Shown: positions 41,894 to 50,296, numbered from the stretch's first letter. The stretch: DNA of 64,000 nucleotides from CAVSRC01 sp963782045 (GCA_963782045.1 CAWAIR010000037.1:124001-188000), one strand, 5' to 3'. The notes: generated from the sequence alone by a model not told the origin. A program made the numbers and translations.

Positions 41894-42309
41894 GGCCCAC
41901 AGGTTTCCTGCGCTCGTCACCTGGCGGCAGACCGCCGCAAACCCGCCCTTGGTTGCCTGCTTGACTGGCCGCACATCCACCTAACCGGATGCCACCTTCA
42001 TCCCTCAGTCGTCAAGCAAGACCCCCGGTCGCGGCTTCCTGGCGCCTGCCGCCGCGAGCCACCGCGTACCCGGCCAAAGCTCCGGAATCCGGGGGATTTC
42101 CCTGTCTCTGGCGGCCTGCCCGCGGCGACATCCATGGACGGCCCGGCGAGACGAAAAGCGGTCTGGCGGACGATTCCCGCCGCCGCGGCGCTGCCCGCGT
42201 CATTCCGACGGCCCAGGGCCACCAGGGCGCCGCTTTCCTGGCCGCCGGGTCGCAACAGGTGGATAATCCCTTGCCGGCACGGCGCCGGCTCGGCTATTGC
42301 GGGGGTCGG
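41894..42309. other. Gap without a recognised gene, upstream of tRNA-Ser
   Basis: About 415 bp. Short open frames on both strands have no recognisable motif or ribosome-binding site. The OmpA promoter (leftward) and the tRNA promoter (rightward) must lie here, but I see no confident hexamers. Confidence 0.5.
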
Positions 42310-42402
42310 GGAGAGGTGGCCGAGTGGTCGAAGGCGCCCGCCTGCTAAGCGGGTATACGGTCAAAAGCCGTATCGTGGGTTCGAATCCCATCCTCTCCGC
42401 CA
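42310..42402 (+). tRNA. tRNA-Ser (GCU)
   Basis: 93 nt with encoded CCA. The acceptor stem GGAGAGG (42310-42316) pairs with CCTCTCC (42392-42398). The anticodon loop CTGCTAA carries GCT (reads AGC/AGU). A long variable arm (TATACGG ... CCGTAT) and the T-loop GGTTCGAATCC are clear. Its last 14 bases plus the next base form the left attachment repeat of the integrative element. Confidence 0.95.
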
Positions 42403-42403
42403 T
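42389..42403 (+). repeat. attL core (15-bp direct repeat, tRNA 3' end)
   Basis: CATCCTCTCCGCCAT, the tRNA-Ser acceptor 3' strand and CCA plus one base. It is repeated exactly at 52376-52390. The tRNA is kept whole, as for islands that re-create the 3' end on integration. Confidence 0.85.
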
Positions 42404-42595
42404 ATTTCGCAGAAATCCGCCATTTTCACGCTATTTGGCTGGGCTGCCCACAAACTGACACACAACTAAAAAGCCCCGGCAGTCACCCGCCCATGGCCGT
42501 GGTCCGCCTCGGGTCCGCTGGTCAGCCGGTGGCAACGCTGGGGCAGAAAAGGTGCTACGCTCGCCCGGGCTGTATTGAACATCTCGGGGGCGACG

Positions 42596-42919
42596 ATGGG
42601 ATACAGGAAGCCACTTGGGTTAGCTGCCGTTGCGGCCGTTGCGCTGAGCGCCGCTTTTGTGTCACCGGCAACCGCGAGCCAGGTCTTCGGCAGCGGTTCG
42701 ATCGCCTGCCTTACCAGTTCGGCGCTGGACGAAGCCATGCAGGCGGTCAGCAACAACGACAAGCAGCAGTGGAAGGCGATCTTTGACGCCCATCTCTGCT
42801 TTCTGGTGCAGGGGCGGGAGTTTTCGTTGGTGCGTCGCCATTTCTACAGCGCCGAGGTCCGCGTCTACGCCGGCGGCGATTTGGTCGTGCTGTGGACCAC
42901 GATCGACGCCGTGAAGTGA
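42596..42919 (+). CDS. Small secreted protein of unknown function
   Basis: 107 residues from the ATG at 42596. Clear signal peptide (GLAAVAAVALSAAFVSPATA, cleavage near ASQ). The mature part has two cysteines (IACLTSSALDEA, AHLCFLVQG) and a strand-rich end (AEVRVYAGGDLVVLWTTID). Accessory gene at the tRNA end of the element, opposite in orientation to the core genes. Not recognised. Confidence 0.6.
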   Translation: MGYRKPLGLAAVAAVALSAAFVSPATASQVFGSGSIACLTSSALDEAMQAVSNNDKQQWKAIFDAHLCFLVQGREFSLVRRHFYSAEVRVYAGGDLVVLWTTIDAVK

Positions 42920-42951
42920 AATCCTTTCCGACGGCGGCCCGGTCGCGCCGC

Positions 42952-42995
42952 AGCGGGACTCGCTGACACCCCATTACGCTTCGCGAGTCCCCGCT
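42952..42995. repeat. Inverted repeat between the two accessory genes
   Basis: AGCGGGACTCGC and GCGAGTCCCCGCT pair over 12 bp with one bulged base and a 19-nt loop. No T-tract follows on either strand. Could be a factor-dependent terminator or a protein-binding site. Confidence 0.45.
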
Positions 42996-43069
42996 ACCGG
43001 CCAAGGGCTCGCCAGAGGTCAAAGCCCGAATTGAGAAAACAGCAGTCACGCGAGGAGCCGCGAAAAGTG

Positions 43070-43282
43070 ATGGAAAACACTCTCTTTGAAATTCAGGAGG
43101 ACGGACTGCTTTTGATCATGCTGGATGGGACCAAATGGCGCGTCAGCGACGGCGAGAACACCAAGAGTATAACGTGGTTGCCGATAGACGCGGTCGTGAT
43201 CGAAGAGCGGCGCGATGGCAGCTATCTGATTACACGACGGCCCGATGGCGACTCTGTCACGGCCCGGCCAGATTTGACTTAA
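43070..43282 (+). CDS. Small protein of unknown function
   Basis: 70 residues from the ATG at 43070, with GAGGAG upstream. Strand-rich, no cysteine: LFEIQEDGLLLIMLDGTKW, WLPIDAVVIEERRDGSYLI. The G+C content is lower than in the core chromosome. Accessory gene of the element; not recognised. Confidence 0.6.
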   Translation: MENTLFEIQEDGLLLIMLDGTKWRVSDGENTKSITWLPIDAVVIEERRDGSYLITRRPDGDSVTARPDLT

Positions 43283-43293
43283 TGACGGTTTGA

Positions 43294-43482
43294 TATCCGC
43301 GCCGCAAGGTCGGTGAGCTGATCGCAGCGCAGCGGGCGACGGTGGGGCTCAATAAAGGGGCAAAGGCTGGAAGGCTCCCTAAAAATGGTGGGTCGAGAAC
43401 GGACCCGCCATTATCAGACGACAGGCCGACTCTCGCCGAAGCCGGCATCGACAAGCACCTCGCCGACAGGGCGAGCCCGTAG
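43294..43482 (+). pseudogene. Remnant of a phage/plasmid-type DNA-binding protein gene
   Basis: An open stretch with no start codon reads RKVGELIAAQRATVGLNKGA and later DDRPTLAEAGIDKHLADRA before TAG. The TLAEAGIDKHLADRA segment is familiar from proteins in alphaproteobacterial phages and islands, where it continues as RARKLAAVPE. Here both ends are missing. I take it as a decayed gene. Recognition is from memory of the motif. Confidence 0.5.
43379..43412 (-). terminator. Possible terminator of the leftward element operon
   Basis: Read leftward: AATGGCGGGTC, 7-nt loop, GACCCACCATT (11-bp stem, one G-U), followed by TTTTTAGGG. Placed about 185 bp after the last leftward gene of the element. 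It overlaps the decayed rightward gene, so part of the symmetry could be chance coding sequence. Confidence 0.5.
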
Positions 43483-43596
43483 GAAGCCCGCTGACGGCCG
43501 TTTGCCCTTCCCGAGTCCCTGATACCGGCCCGCCTGTCCGCGGGCGTGCTGACCGGCTTTCTGGCCGCCGTGTGAGTCGTTTTCGCTCGCCGTCTA

Positions 43597-43818
43597 TCAG
43601 AGGGCCTGATCTCGGAAGGCGGCAGCCGGAAGCGCCGGCAGCTTCGGGAAGGCTTTCGTAAATTCAGCCTTGCTCATGGTAAGCGCGTTCACCCAAGGGT
43701 CGATGGCGTTGATCGCCTGCCAGCCCTTCGAGCCGTAGATCCATGCCTCCGCGCTGGTGTAGCAAACGGCCAGCCCGTCGAGGGCGCCGTAGAAAATATC
43801 ATTTGGTGCGTTTGCCAT
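43597..43818 (-). CDS. Small protein of unknown function
   Basis: 73 residues; the ATG at 43818 is preceded by GGAGG at good spacing. MANAPNDIFYGALDGLAVCY, then AEAWIYGSKGWQAINAIDPWV and a C-terminal helix FTKAFPKLPALPAAAF. Last gene of the leftward core operon. Not recognised. The 215-bp gap upstream of it shows nothing further. Confidence 0.55.
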   Translation of the reverse strand: MANAPNDIFYGALDGLAVCYTSAEAWIYGSKGWQAINAIDPWVNALTMSKAEFTKAFPKLPALPAAAFRDQAL

Positions 43819-44033
43819 GAGGCCTCCAGGTGGCCGGCGGCGGGTGACTAGACCACCGCCGGCCTGTGGCGCGACTAGCGCGCCCTGTGGCCGGAGGCGG
43901 CGACAACAACCACCTACCGGCCGGGGCGACGGGACATGAAACCGTCCGCCCGCTATTGGCCGGCGGGGAACGGGCAACCCCTCCGCCGGCAGGATGGAGG
44001 CGCCGAAGGACGACGGCGCCCCTCAGTGAGATT

Positions 44034-44801
44034 TCAGACCACGCCCAAGATTGCCCTCGGATCGGCGTGCGCGCGTCTGGCGACGTGGCTGCCGGACTGG
44101 CGGGCCATGCGGACCAGCTCTTCCTCGCGGCGCTCGGTCTCCAGCAACTTGGCCTCAAGGTCGGCCTGCCTTGTGGCGCGTTCGCTGTCCGTCAATCCAT
44201 CGCCGGGGAATCGCGCATCGATTTCCGCCTCAAGACGTTCGGTAAGGTGCTCGCTGTCGAGCCAACCCAAGAGGCTCATCACGTCGATGCCGGCCGCGGT
44301 CTCGGTGTAGTCGTCGGCGGTTCGCGGATTGACGACGCCAGTACGGGGCCACAGCACCCTCAGCCCGTCTACAGTATCGATGAATGGGCGGAAGCCCTTG
44401 ACCGCCTTGGCGACCATCTCGCGGGCTCGGGCTTTCAGTTCATCGGCGGACGGCGGTGCGGTGCGCGTCGACTTGATGTCCGCCTTCGCCGCTTCGATTG
44501 CCTGCCGGCAAGCGTCAACGGCAGCCGTTGTGCTTTGCCCGGGCTCCAGTGCCACCTTGATCGGCGCCGCCTCCTGGAGGGCGCCCGCGTGGCGCTCAAG
44601 GTGTTGCTGGCAGCGCATGAGGATCTGGCTAGCGGCATTTGCCCGCGCCCGGCGTTCGGCCAGGTCGGCCGGTGAATCGCTGCCGCGGCCCGCGTCTGCC
44701 AGCGCAGCAGCGTCAGCGGCGTCCTGACGAAGATTTCGCAGGCGCTCTAGCACGGCGTCAGGCAGTGCAATATCGTCCTGAATGAAGGGGATCGCGTTCA
44801 T
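44034..44801 (-). CDS. Helical protein of unknown function (element core)
   Basis: 255 residues from the ATG at 44801 (GGGGAG upstream). Almost entirely helical and charged: VLERLRNLRQDAADAAALAD, ANAASQILMRCQQHLERHAG, and a long coiled-coil-like tail ATRQADLEAKLLETERREEE. Central part ELKARAREMVAKAVKGFRPF. Could be a structural or packaging accessory such as a scaffold; no family recognised. Overlaps the next gene by 4 bp. Confidence 0.65.
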   Translation of the reverse strand: MNAIPFIQDDIALPDAVLERLRNLRQDAADAAALADAGRGSDSPADLAERRARANAASQILMRCQQHLERHAGALQEAAPIKVALEPGQSTTAAVDACRQAIEAAKADIKSTRTAPPSADELKARAREMVAKAVKGFRPFIDTVDGLRVLWPRTGVVNPRTADDYTETAAGIDVMSLLGWLDSEHLTERLEAEIDARFPGDGLTDSERATRQADLEAKLLETERREEELVRMARQSGSHVARRAHADPRAILGVV

Positions 44802-45142
44802 GCTGCTTCTCCCCGCCAAGCATTCGCCATGTCGTCGATCGACTTCTGATAGCCGGCGTCGCGCTGGGCGTTGATCTCAGCAAGGCTCAACTCGCTGGCC
44901 GGCTGGCGTGGGGGCGCCTGACCCGCATCGCCCATCCATTCGAACTGCATCTCATGCCGGGAGCGCTCGTAGGCGTCGGCTGCCCGCTGCCGGGCGTCCT
45001 CCAGCGCCTGCGGCGAGCCGGCAGCGATGGCACGCTGCACGGCGTCCATCATCGTCAGCTTGACGATGACGGCTTCGCCGTCGGCCAAAATATAGCCGGC
45101 CTTCTCTTCTCGGATTTGGCCGTCAATTCCTCGGATTTTCAT
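44798..45142 (-). CDS. Protein of unknown function (element core)
   Basis: 114 residues. N-terminal strands (MKIRGIDGQIREEKAGYIL, ADGEAVIVKLTMMDAVQRAI) then a helical half with ARQRAADAYERSRHEMQFEW and a proline-rich turn. It sits 15 bp after the terminase large subunit stop and is coupled to the following gene by ATGA. In phages a gene here is often portal or a head-tail linker, but its size and sequence do not fit a portal. Confidence 0.6.
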   Translation of the reverse strand: MKIRGIDGQIREEKAGYILADGEAVIVKLTMMDAVQRAIAAGSPQALEDARQRAADAYERSRHEMQFEWMGDAGQAPPRQPASELSLAEINAQRDAGYQKSIDDMANAWRGEAA

Positions 45143-45157
45143 GGTCCATGTCCTTTC

Positions 45158-46592
45158 TCAGTGTCGCAGTAGGTGGCTGTAGAGCTGGTTTCGGCGCCAC
45201 GCGGCTCGGTCGGCCTCGCTGTCGTCGCCGGGGTCGCCCTCCATCATTTTCTCAAGGTCGTAGGTGCTCGCCGGCTCGCGTGCGCTGTAGATCGCACCCG
45301 CGGCGGCGGTGGCCGCGTCGTCATGCTGCCCCGGCCGGTGTCCGGCCTTGTCGCGTCCGGCCGTTCCGCGACGGCGCTCCAGGCCACGCAATTCCCGCAA
45401 CAGCACCGGCTCATCGAGAAGCACGACGGCGCCTGCGTTGACTACGGGCACCAACTCCATGAACGCGTCAGACGTGGTTATCGGCGCTGCGGTGTAGGTG
45501 ATGGCGTTGGCGCGGAAGTTCTCGGCGACGAAACCGGGCGCGTATCGATCGCCCGACACTTCGCGAATGCGGTAGCGGCCGAACAGGTCTGCGGCCTCGG
45601 CAATGACACCGCTGGGGTTGAAGGGCGGCTGCCAGCGCCGGCAACAATCGAGCACGACGCGCTCGCCGTCCCGGTGCGCGACGCCCGCGGCGAAGGAGTC
45701 CTTGCCGCTGCCGGAAGCCGCGTCAACATAGCCGGCGTACTTCCTGCCATCCTCCGGCGCCCGCTCGCGGATACCGACTTCCACTACCGCGGCCAGGGCG
45801 TCGGGATCGAGCAGAGTGGAGACACCGGCCCGGAACAAGCCGAGCACTTCCGATCGGAATGCCTCGGGATCGTCCTGCTCCATGCGGGCGACGTAGTCGT
45901 GCCGGCAAGCTCGGGTTCATTTCGGGCGCCGATGCCTGCCAGATCAACGTATCGGAGTCGTCGCGGCCGAAGTGGCGTCGATGCAGTTCGTACAACGCAC
46001 CCGACTGCCCGTAAGGCGACGAAAGGATGACCAGCTTGCCGCCCGTCGTCGCAACCCGGCCACGCGCCGCGCGAAGCATTTCAACATCGGTTGGCCGCCC
46101 GTCCGTCGCCGTGAAAAACGCCAGCTCGTCAATGGCGACGATGCAGGCACGAAGGCCGCGGATGCTTTGCGGGCGGCACGGATAGGCGCTCAGCGACGTG
46201 CCGCTCGCCAGTTCCAGAGTGTCGGCGGTTGAGCGGCGGACCTCGCCACGAAATGCGTCCAGTTCATCGAACGGTGCGCGCGCGTATTTCAGCAAGGCGC
46301 GCACGGCCCCGCGCTGGTCTTGGGCGAGCATGAGCGCATGTGTCCCGCGGGCACCCGTCAGCGCCGCGTGGACGCTCAGGGTCGCCGCTGTCTCGGTCTT
46401 GCCCGATTGCACGCCGCACGACTAGGCTTCGGGATAACCCCCCGCTCGCGGTTCGCTGCGGCCCGTATGGCGGCGGAACAGATCAAGGGCGGCGTCATCC
46501 ATCGGCTCGCCGTAGACGGCCGCCACGAAGGCCCGCCAGGCCCGCCAGGATGCCTGCGGATGGAGGGCATCGAAGAGGGCGAGCACGTTCAT
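45158..46592 (-). pseudogene. Terminase large subunit, interrupted by TAG and a frameshift
   Basis: DNA-packaging ATPase/nuclease. The ATG at 46592 overlaps the small-subunit stop (ATGA). N-terminal WRAWRAFVAAVYGEP and TGRSEPRAGGYPEA lead to Walker A CGVQSGKTETAA and Walker B ACIVAIDELAFF. The nuclease half (RKYAGYVDAASGSGKDSFAA, VVLDCCRRWQPPF, DRYAPGF) is in another frame. An in-frame TAG lies at 46424-46426, three codons before the Walker A cysteine; one base change from TGG is likely. The frame change at about 45918 (LPA|DYVAR) is explained by one extra C. With both repaired the protein is about 477 residues. Real inactivation and sequence error cannot be separated from the sequence alone. 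Confidence 0.82.
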
Positions 46593-47011
46593 GCGTCGGC
46601 GCCTTCGCGGCGCTCAGCCGCTTGGGCCAAGTACTCGGCCACGGATTGCGTCTTCGCCTTTGCCGGCTTGCCGATGAGGCCAAGACGCCGCTCGGCGAGC
46701 TGAGCCACGCGCTCGGCGCGGATCACGTCATTAGGGCCAATGCCACCCTCAACGAAAGCCGCCCTCACCATCTCGGCGATCGTCGCAAGCTCGGCAGCCC
46801 GCTCGACTTGAAGCCGGAGCGCTGGCGTCATTGCCGGTTCGCCACCAAGCTCGGCGATGAACAGCCGGATCAACTCGCACCGCCGCCGCCACGGCGCCCG
46901 GCGCTTATCCCATAGATCGGCCTTCGTGCGTCGCGGCGAGCGCTGTTGAACGGCGCGCGTTCCACGGCGCGTCGGTGCCTCGTCAGCGGTGTAGTCGGTG
47001 GCTATCGACAC
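46589..47011 (-). CDS. Probable terminase small subunit
   Basis: 140 residues, directly upstream of and coupled to the large subunit. Basic N-terminus (RRGTRAVQQRSPRRTKADLW), then a helical core (RRCELIRLFIAELGG, LRLQVERAAELATIAEMVRA, VIRAERVAQLAERRLGLIGK). The recognition is mainly positional; the helical layout fits small terminases that bind the packaging site. Confidence 0.62.
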   Translation of the reverse strand: MSIATDYTADEAPTRRGTRAVQQRSPRRTKADLWDKRRAPWRRRCELIRLFIAELGGEPAMTPALRLQVERAAELATIAEMVRAAFVEGGIGPNDVIRAERVAQLAERRLGLIGKPAKAKTQSVAEYLAQAAERREGADA

Positions 47012-47207
47012 GGCTTCAACGCCTCCTGATTTGCCCAGCGACTTGTGCGTCGACTTGTGGGTAGATGCGATCGTAGGCGCGAAATGTCAAGGATTTCGCT
47101 TGTTCGCGGCGGATGAGACGTCCGCCTGGGGGTGGCGGCGGCGCCCTCAGTTTGCCGGCTGACGAAAAAGTTGCCGAGTTGGCGGATGCGGCCGGGCGGG
47201 CTGCTTG

Positions 47208-47320
47208 GCGGGTAAGGCGGGATAAAGCGGGTATCTCTTTAAGCCCTACGCCGGCGAACTTGGGGACATTTTTATAGAAGGCACTTGGAAACATACCCGC
47301 TGATACCCGCCTATCCCGCC
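47208..47320. repeat. Two inverted sets of three iterons: candidate replication origin of the element
   Basis: Left set on the + strand: GGCGGGTAA (47208), GGCGGGATAA (47217), AGCGGGTATC (47227). Right set, read on the - strand from 47320: GGCGGGATA, GGCGGGTATC, AGCGGGTATG. A 56-bp spacer (47237-47292) holds the AT-rich ACATTTTTATAG. It starts 10 bp after the helicase stop codon and precedes the terminase gene. In SaPIs the origin also lies just 3' of rep with iterons on both sides of a melting segment. An operator array for the packaging genes is the alternative. The rest of the 47012-47329 gap shows no gene. Confidence 0.6.
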
Positions 47321-47329
47321 GGAATGGGT

Positions 47330-49003
47330 TCATGCTGCCACCAGGCGCCATACGCTTTGCTTACGTTTTGCGTCGCGGTCGCCGGCGAGGCGATGGCCTT
47401 CGATAATCCGTCCCTTGTTTCTGCCGAGGAAATGCCCGAGGCGTCGCGGATCGATGGTGCCCCGGTGGCCGGCGACATCGAGGAGGGCCTGATTGAGTTC
47501 GGGGAAGGCAAGCGCACCGGGCAAGTGTGGATCGTGTTTCTCAGCCTGAGCTTTGAGCTCTCCGGCTGTCAGCGATTTGTTTGCTGCGGCGGTGTTCGCC
47601 CATGCGGACACGACGGCGCGGAAGCGGGCAACCTCCGGGTCGTCGGCGCGGGCCGTTTCGATGGTGTCGACCGGATCGGCGGTGCCCAGCCATAGCAATG
47701 CGCCGCGCACCATGCGCGACCAGTCCGGGAAGCTGGCGAGCGGTGGCGGCTGGTTGGGGAAGCCCGCCACGACATAGGCGCGGACAATGGTCAGGACGGC
47801 GGCGAGATAATGCCCGCGATCCGCCAGGATGGTTTGCAACGGGTCGTGTTCGTATTCGCGCAGTTCAGGCCGCTCGATTTGCTGATCGATGGTGCAGAGC
47901 AAAGTGCGTCGCACAATGTCGCCGGTCGGCTGTAGGTTATTGCCGGTGGCGAACAATGTCGCCCGCGATTCGATGCGTTTGAGTTTCGAGAACCCCAATA
48001 CGCGAATGTCAAAACTCGGCCGCTCGATGGCCTGACAAAATTGGTCGCCGCGCAACAGCCCGTTGAGATTGTCGATGCTCAGAAGCGGGTAGCCGGCTAG
48101 CAGGGCTGACCCGAGGCGTTTTTCGGTTTCGGAGTCGTCTTGCGTTCCGGGTTCGCGTCCGGTCGCGGCGGCGATTACCGGACAGCGCCGGCCGGTCGCC
48201 CCGGTCGCTGCAATGTCTACCAGATACGATTTGCCGGAACCTGCCGATGGTGCCGTAATTGCGTGCAAGGGCGCGACCGGCAACGCCCCGCGCACCACAG
48301 GCGTAATCAGCCCCGACAGCGCAACCGCGTGGCTTGCCTTGTCGGCAAACGGAAATTCCTCCAACAGCCCATCGAGGAAGGCGAGCGCGGCCAAGGCCTC
48401 GGTTCGGGTCGGCTGCGACGGCATGGCTGGCAGCATCGGCGGGTCGAGAAGCAACAGCCGCGTCGTCGGGTCATAGCCGGGCGTTGACAGAATCGTGCCA
48501 TCCGGTCGGATCGTTGGCGTTGTCAGGACGCCGATCAGGCGCGGGAACTTCCATTCGCCATCGCGCGATAGGACGATGGCCGCAACCTGCTTGGGCGGGT
48601 CGGCTACGATCCATTGGTTCTCCGTCTTGGAAAAGCGTTCCCATTTTGCAGCGCGCGATGCGTGGTCGAGCATCGGGTCGAGCGTGACCGGAGATAATCG
48701 TGCGGTCTTGGTGCGGTGGCCATCCGCCGCGTCCACTTCATCGACGATCGGACGAACGATGCCACCGCTGTTTTGATAGAGCGGCGAGCCGGATGCGATC
48801 AGAGCCGCTTCAAGTTCGGTCGCCAGTTCGTGCCAGCGACCGGCAAGAATACGAATGAGCGGCTTGGAGTTGTCGCCGATGGCCGGCGGGCGCGCGGCGC
48901 TCGCGGGAAGCGTTTCGTTCGCTGATTTGGCCGCAGTATCCCAAGCGACTCGGAGTTCATCCGCGCCACTTTCGCGGGCGATGTCGTTGGCGTCGCGGGC
49001 CAT
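47330..49003 (-). CDS. AAA/SF3-type replicative helicase of the element
   Basis: 557 residues. After a long N-terminal region, Walker A APSAGSGKS (about 251-259), Walker B PLLSIDNLNG (about 306-315), sensor-1-like LFATGNNLQPTGDIVRRTLL (about 350). C-terminal winged helix (RRLGHFLGRNKGRIIEGHRL, KRKQSVWRLV). The layout matches phage and satellite primase-helicase C-terminal modules (D5/DUF927-like). The ATG overlaps the stop of the Toprim gene, so the two probably act as a split primase-helicase. Confidence 0.8.
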   Translation of the reverse strand: MARDANDIARESGADELRVAWDTAAKSANETLPASAARPPAIGDNSKPLIRILAGRWHELATELEAALIASGSPLYQNSGGIVRPIVDEVDAADGHRTKTARLSPVTLDPMLDHASRAAKWERFSKTENQWIVADPPKQVAAIVLSRDGEWKFPRLIGVLTTPTIRPDGTILSTPGYDPTTRLLLLDPPMLPAMPSQPTRTEALAALAFLDGLLEEFPFADKASHAVALSGLITPVVRGALPVAPLHAITAPSAGSGKSYLVDIAATGATGRRCPVIAAATGREPGTQDDSETEKRLGSALLAGYPLLSIDNLNGLLRGDQFCQAIERPSFDIRVLGFSKLKRIESRATLFATGNNLQPTGDIVRRTLLCTIDQQIERPELREYEHDPLQTILADRGHYLAAVLTIVRAYVVAGFPNQPPPLASFPDWSRMVRGALLWLGTADPVDTIETARADDPEVARFRAVVSAWANTAAANKSLTAGELKAQAEKHDPHLPGALAFPELNQALLDVAGHRGTIDPRRLGHFLGRNKGRIIEGHRLAGDRDAKRKQSVWRLVAA

Positions 49004-49890
49004 CAGGCGGCGTCCTTCTCGTCGCTGAGGAACTGCAGCCCGGCGCTCAGCCCGCGCGCCTCCAGCCTTTGGGCAAGCCCGAGCGCTCCGGCACGGCCGG
49101 CCTTGTCGGCTTCGGCCGCGATAGTGAGATAGTCGATCCAGTCCGGCACCTTGTCGGCGAGTGCCGGCATGCGGCCGGCTGCGCCTGCGACCCAGACGGC
49201 TAAGCCAGTCGCCTCAGCGATGCTGAGGCCGCTTTCGACGCCTTCGCAGACGACGAGTCCGAGCAAGTCGTTCGGCGGGGCCACCACGATCGGCCAGCCG
49301 TTCGACGGGCCGACCATGATCTTGTCGCGGCCAGTGCCGGCCTTGCCGCTGCCATCGGGCTTCAACAGTGTCAGGTGGATGCCGTGCACCATGTCGGCGG
49401 CGAGATTGATGACGCCGGGCTCGGGCTCGGTCGGGCAGCCGAACGCGGAAATCATCGCCGGGTGATGTTCCGGCTTTGTCGCCGGCAGATAGGCGATGGT
49501 CGCCGGGATTGTGCCGAAGTAGCGGCGCACGTCACGAAGGTATTTCTCGACCGGAGATCCGATAGCCGGCTGGCGGCGGTGCCAAAGGAACAGCGCCTTG
49601 CCAGCCTGGCGGTTGGTGCGGTCATCGGCGGTTCCGGGTGCAACGATCGCCGGCTTGCGGATCGTCGGCACCGCATTGGGCCGCTCCTTGTCGGCCGCCC
49701 ATCCCTGCAAGCCGCAGCGCGCGCAAGCGAACGTCGCGAAGTCGGGCTCTTGTCTCCAAATCCGAAGGACTTGCCGCTTGCGGTTAGCCGGATCGCGGCG
49801 GCCGGGTCCGCACGCCGGACAAGGCGCGTCGAAGATGCCAAGCTTGAAGCCGGTCAGACGGTCGATGGTGGCGAGGTCGAGGTCGCTCAT
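49003..49890 (-). CDS. Toprim-domain primase with zinc finger
   Basis: 295 residues. N-terminal zinc ribbon CPACGPGRRD ... FACARCGLQGW, middle region GSPVEKYLRDVRRYFG, then Toprim: VVCEGVESGLSIAEATG carries the conserved Glu and LTIAAEADKAGRAGALGL the DxD-like acidic pair (here EAD). Homologues in alphaproteobacterial prophages are annotated as DUF7146/Toprim proteins. Primes replication of the element, most likely at the adjacent iteron cluster. Confidence 0.83.
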   Translation of the reverse strand: MSDLDLATIDRLTGFKLGIFDAPCPACGPGRRDPANRKRQVLRIWRQEPDFATFACARCGLQGWAADKERPNAVPTIRKPAIVAPGTADDRTNRQAGKALFLWHRRQPAIGSPVEKYLRDVRRYFGTIPATIAYLPATKPEHHPAMISAFGCPTEPEPGVINLAADMVHGIHLTLLKPDGSGKAGTGRDKIMVGPSNGWPIVVAPPNDLLGLVVCEGVESGLSIAEATGLAVWVAGAAGRMPALADKVPDWIDYLTIAAEADKAGRAGALGLAQRLEARGLSAGLQFLSDEKDAA

Positions 49891-50096
49891 CGGTCGCCGC
49901 CTTGCCGGCCCGCGGCGATTACCGCGTGCATCGCGGCGACCACCGAGGTGAACAGTCCCAGACTCTCGCCGGTGGGCAGCGCGGCCTCATACTGCCCGTT
50001 GCGATGCTCGACTACATCGCCGCAATGCTGGCGGCCGTCATAGATCGCTGTTGCGGTCAGCTCGGGTGAGATTGTGCGGGTGGTCGGTGCCTTCAT
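49887..50096 (-). CDS. Small protein of unknown function
   Basis: 69 residues: TRTISPELTATAIYDGRQHC, then EHRNGQYEAALPTGESLGLF and a C-terminal helix. Coupled to both neighbours by 4-bp overlaps, which supports it being expressed. No family recognised. Confidence 0.6.
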   Translation of the reverse strand: MKAPTTRTISPELTATAIYDGRQHCGDVVEHRNGQYEAALPTGESLGLFTSVVAAMHAVIAAGRQGGDR

Positions 50097-50296
50097 CGCG
50101 GCACCTCCACGCTGAAGGCGATCTCGGCCACGGTGCGCGCTGTCGGCAGCGGCAGGCGGTAACGGTCGGCCAGTCGCCGGGCTTGCCGGTCGAGTGGATT
50201 GGGGCTATTTGGAAGTGAGTTCGAGCCGGTCAGCCGAACCGATTTCCGAGCCGCCCCCGGTCGCCAGCCGGCGGGCGGTTTCGTTTTGGAGGTCAT
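50093..50296 (-). CDS. Small basic protein of unknown function
   Basis: 67 residues, rich in Arg/Pro: PPAGWRPGAARKSVRLTGSN, then DRQARRLADRYRLPLPTART and VAEIAFSVEVPR. Lies 3 bp after the AlpA-like gene. No family recognised; possibly nucleic-acid binding from its charge. Confidence 0.55.
   Translation of the reverse strand: MTSKTKPPAGWRPGAARKSVRLTGSNSLPNSPNPLDRQARRLADRYRLPLPTARTVAEIAFSVEVPR

Noticed and set aside
46421..46428. Stop-codon readthrough or suppressor decoding of TAG in terL and ldtP
   Set aside because: Only two sites, many other genes in the window end in TAG, and no suppressor tRNA is seen; a base error is simpler.
47016..47351. 111-codon open frame over the iteron cluster
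   Set aside because: No ribosome-binding site, skewed composition (PPPPPG runs), and it covers the repeat arrays and the end of the helicase gene.
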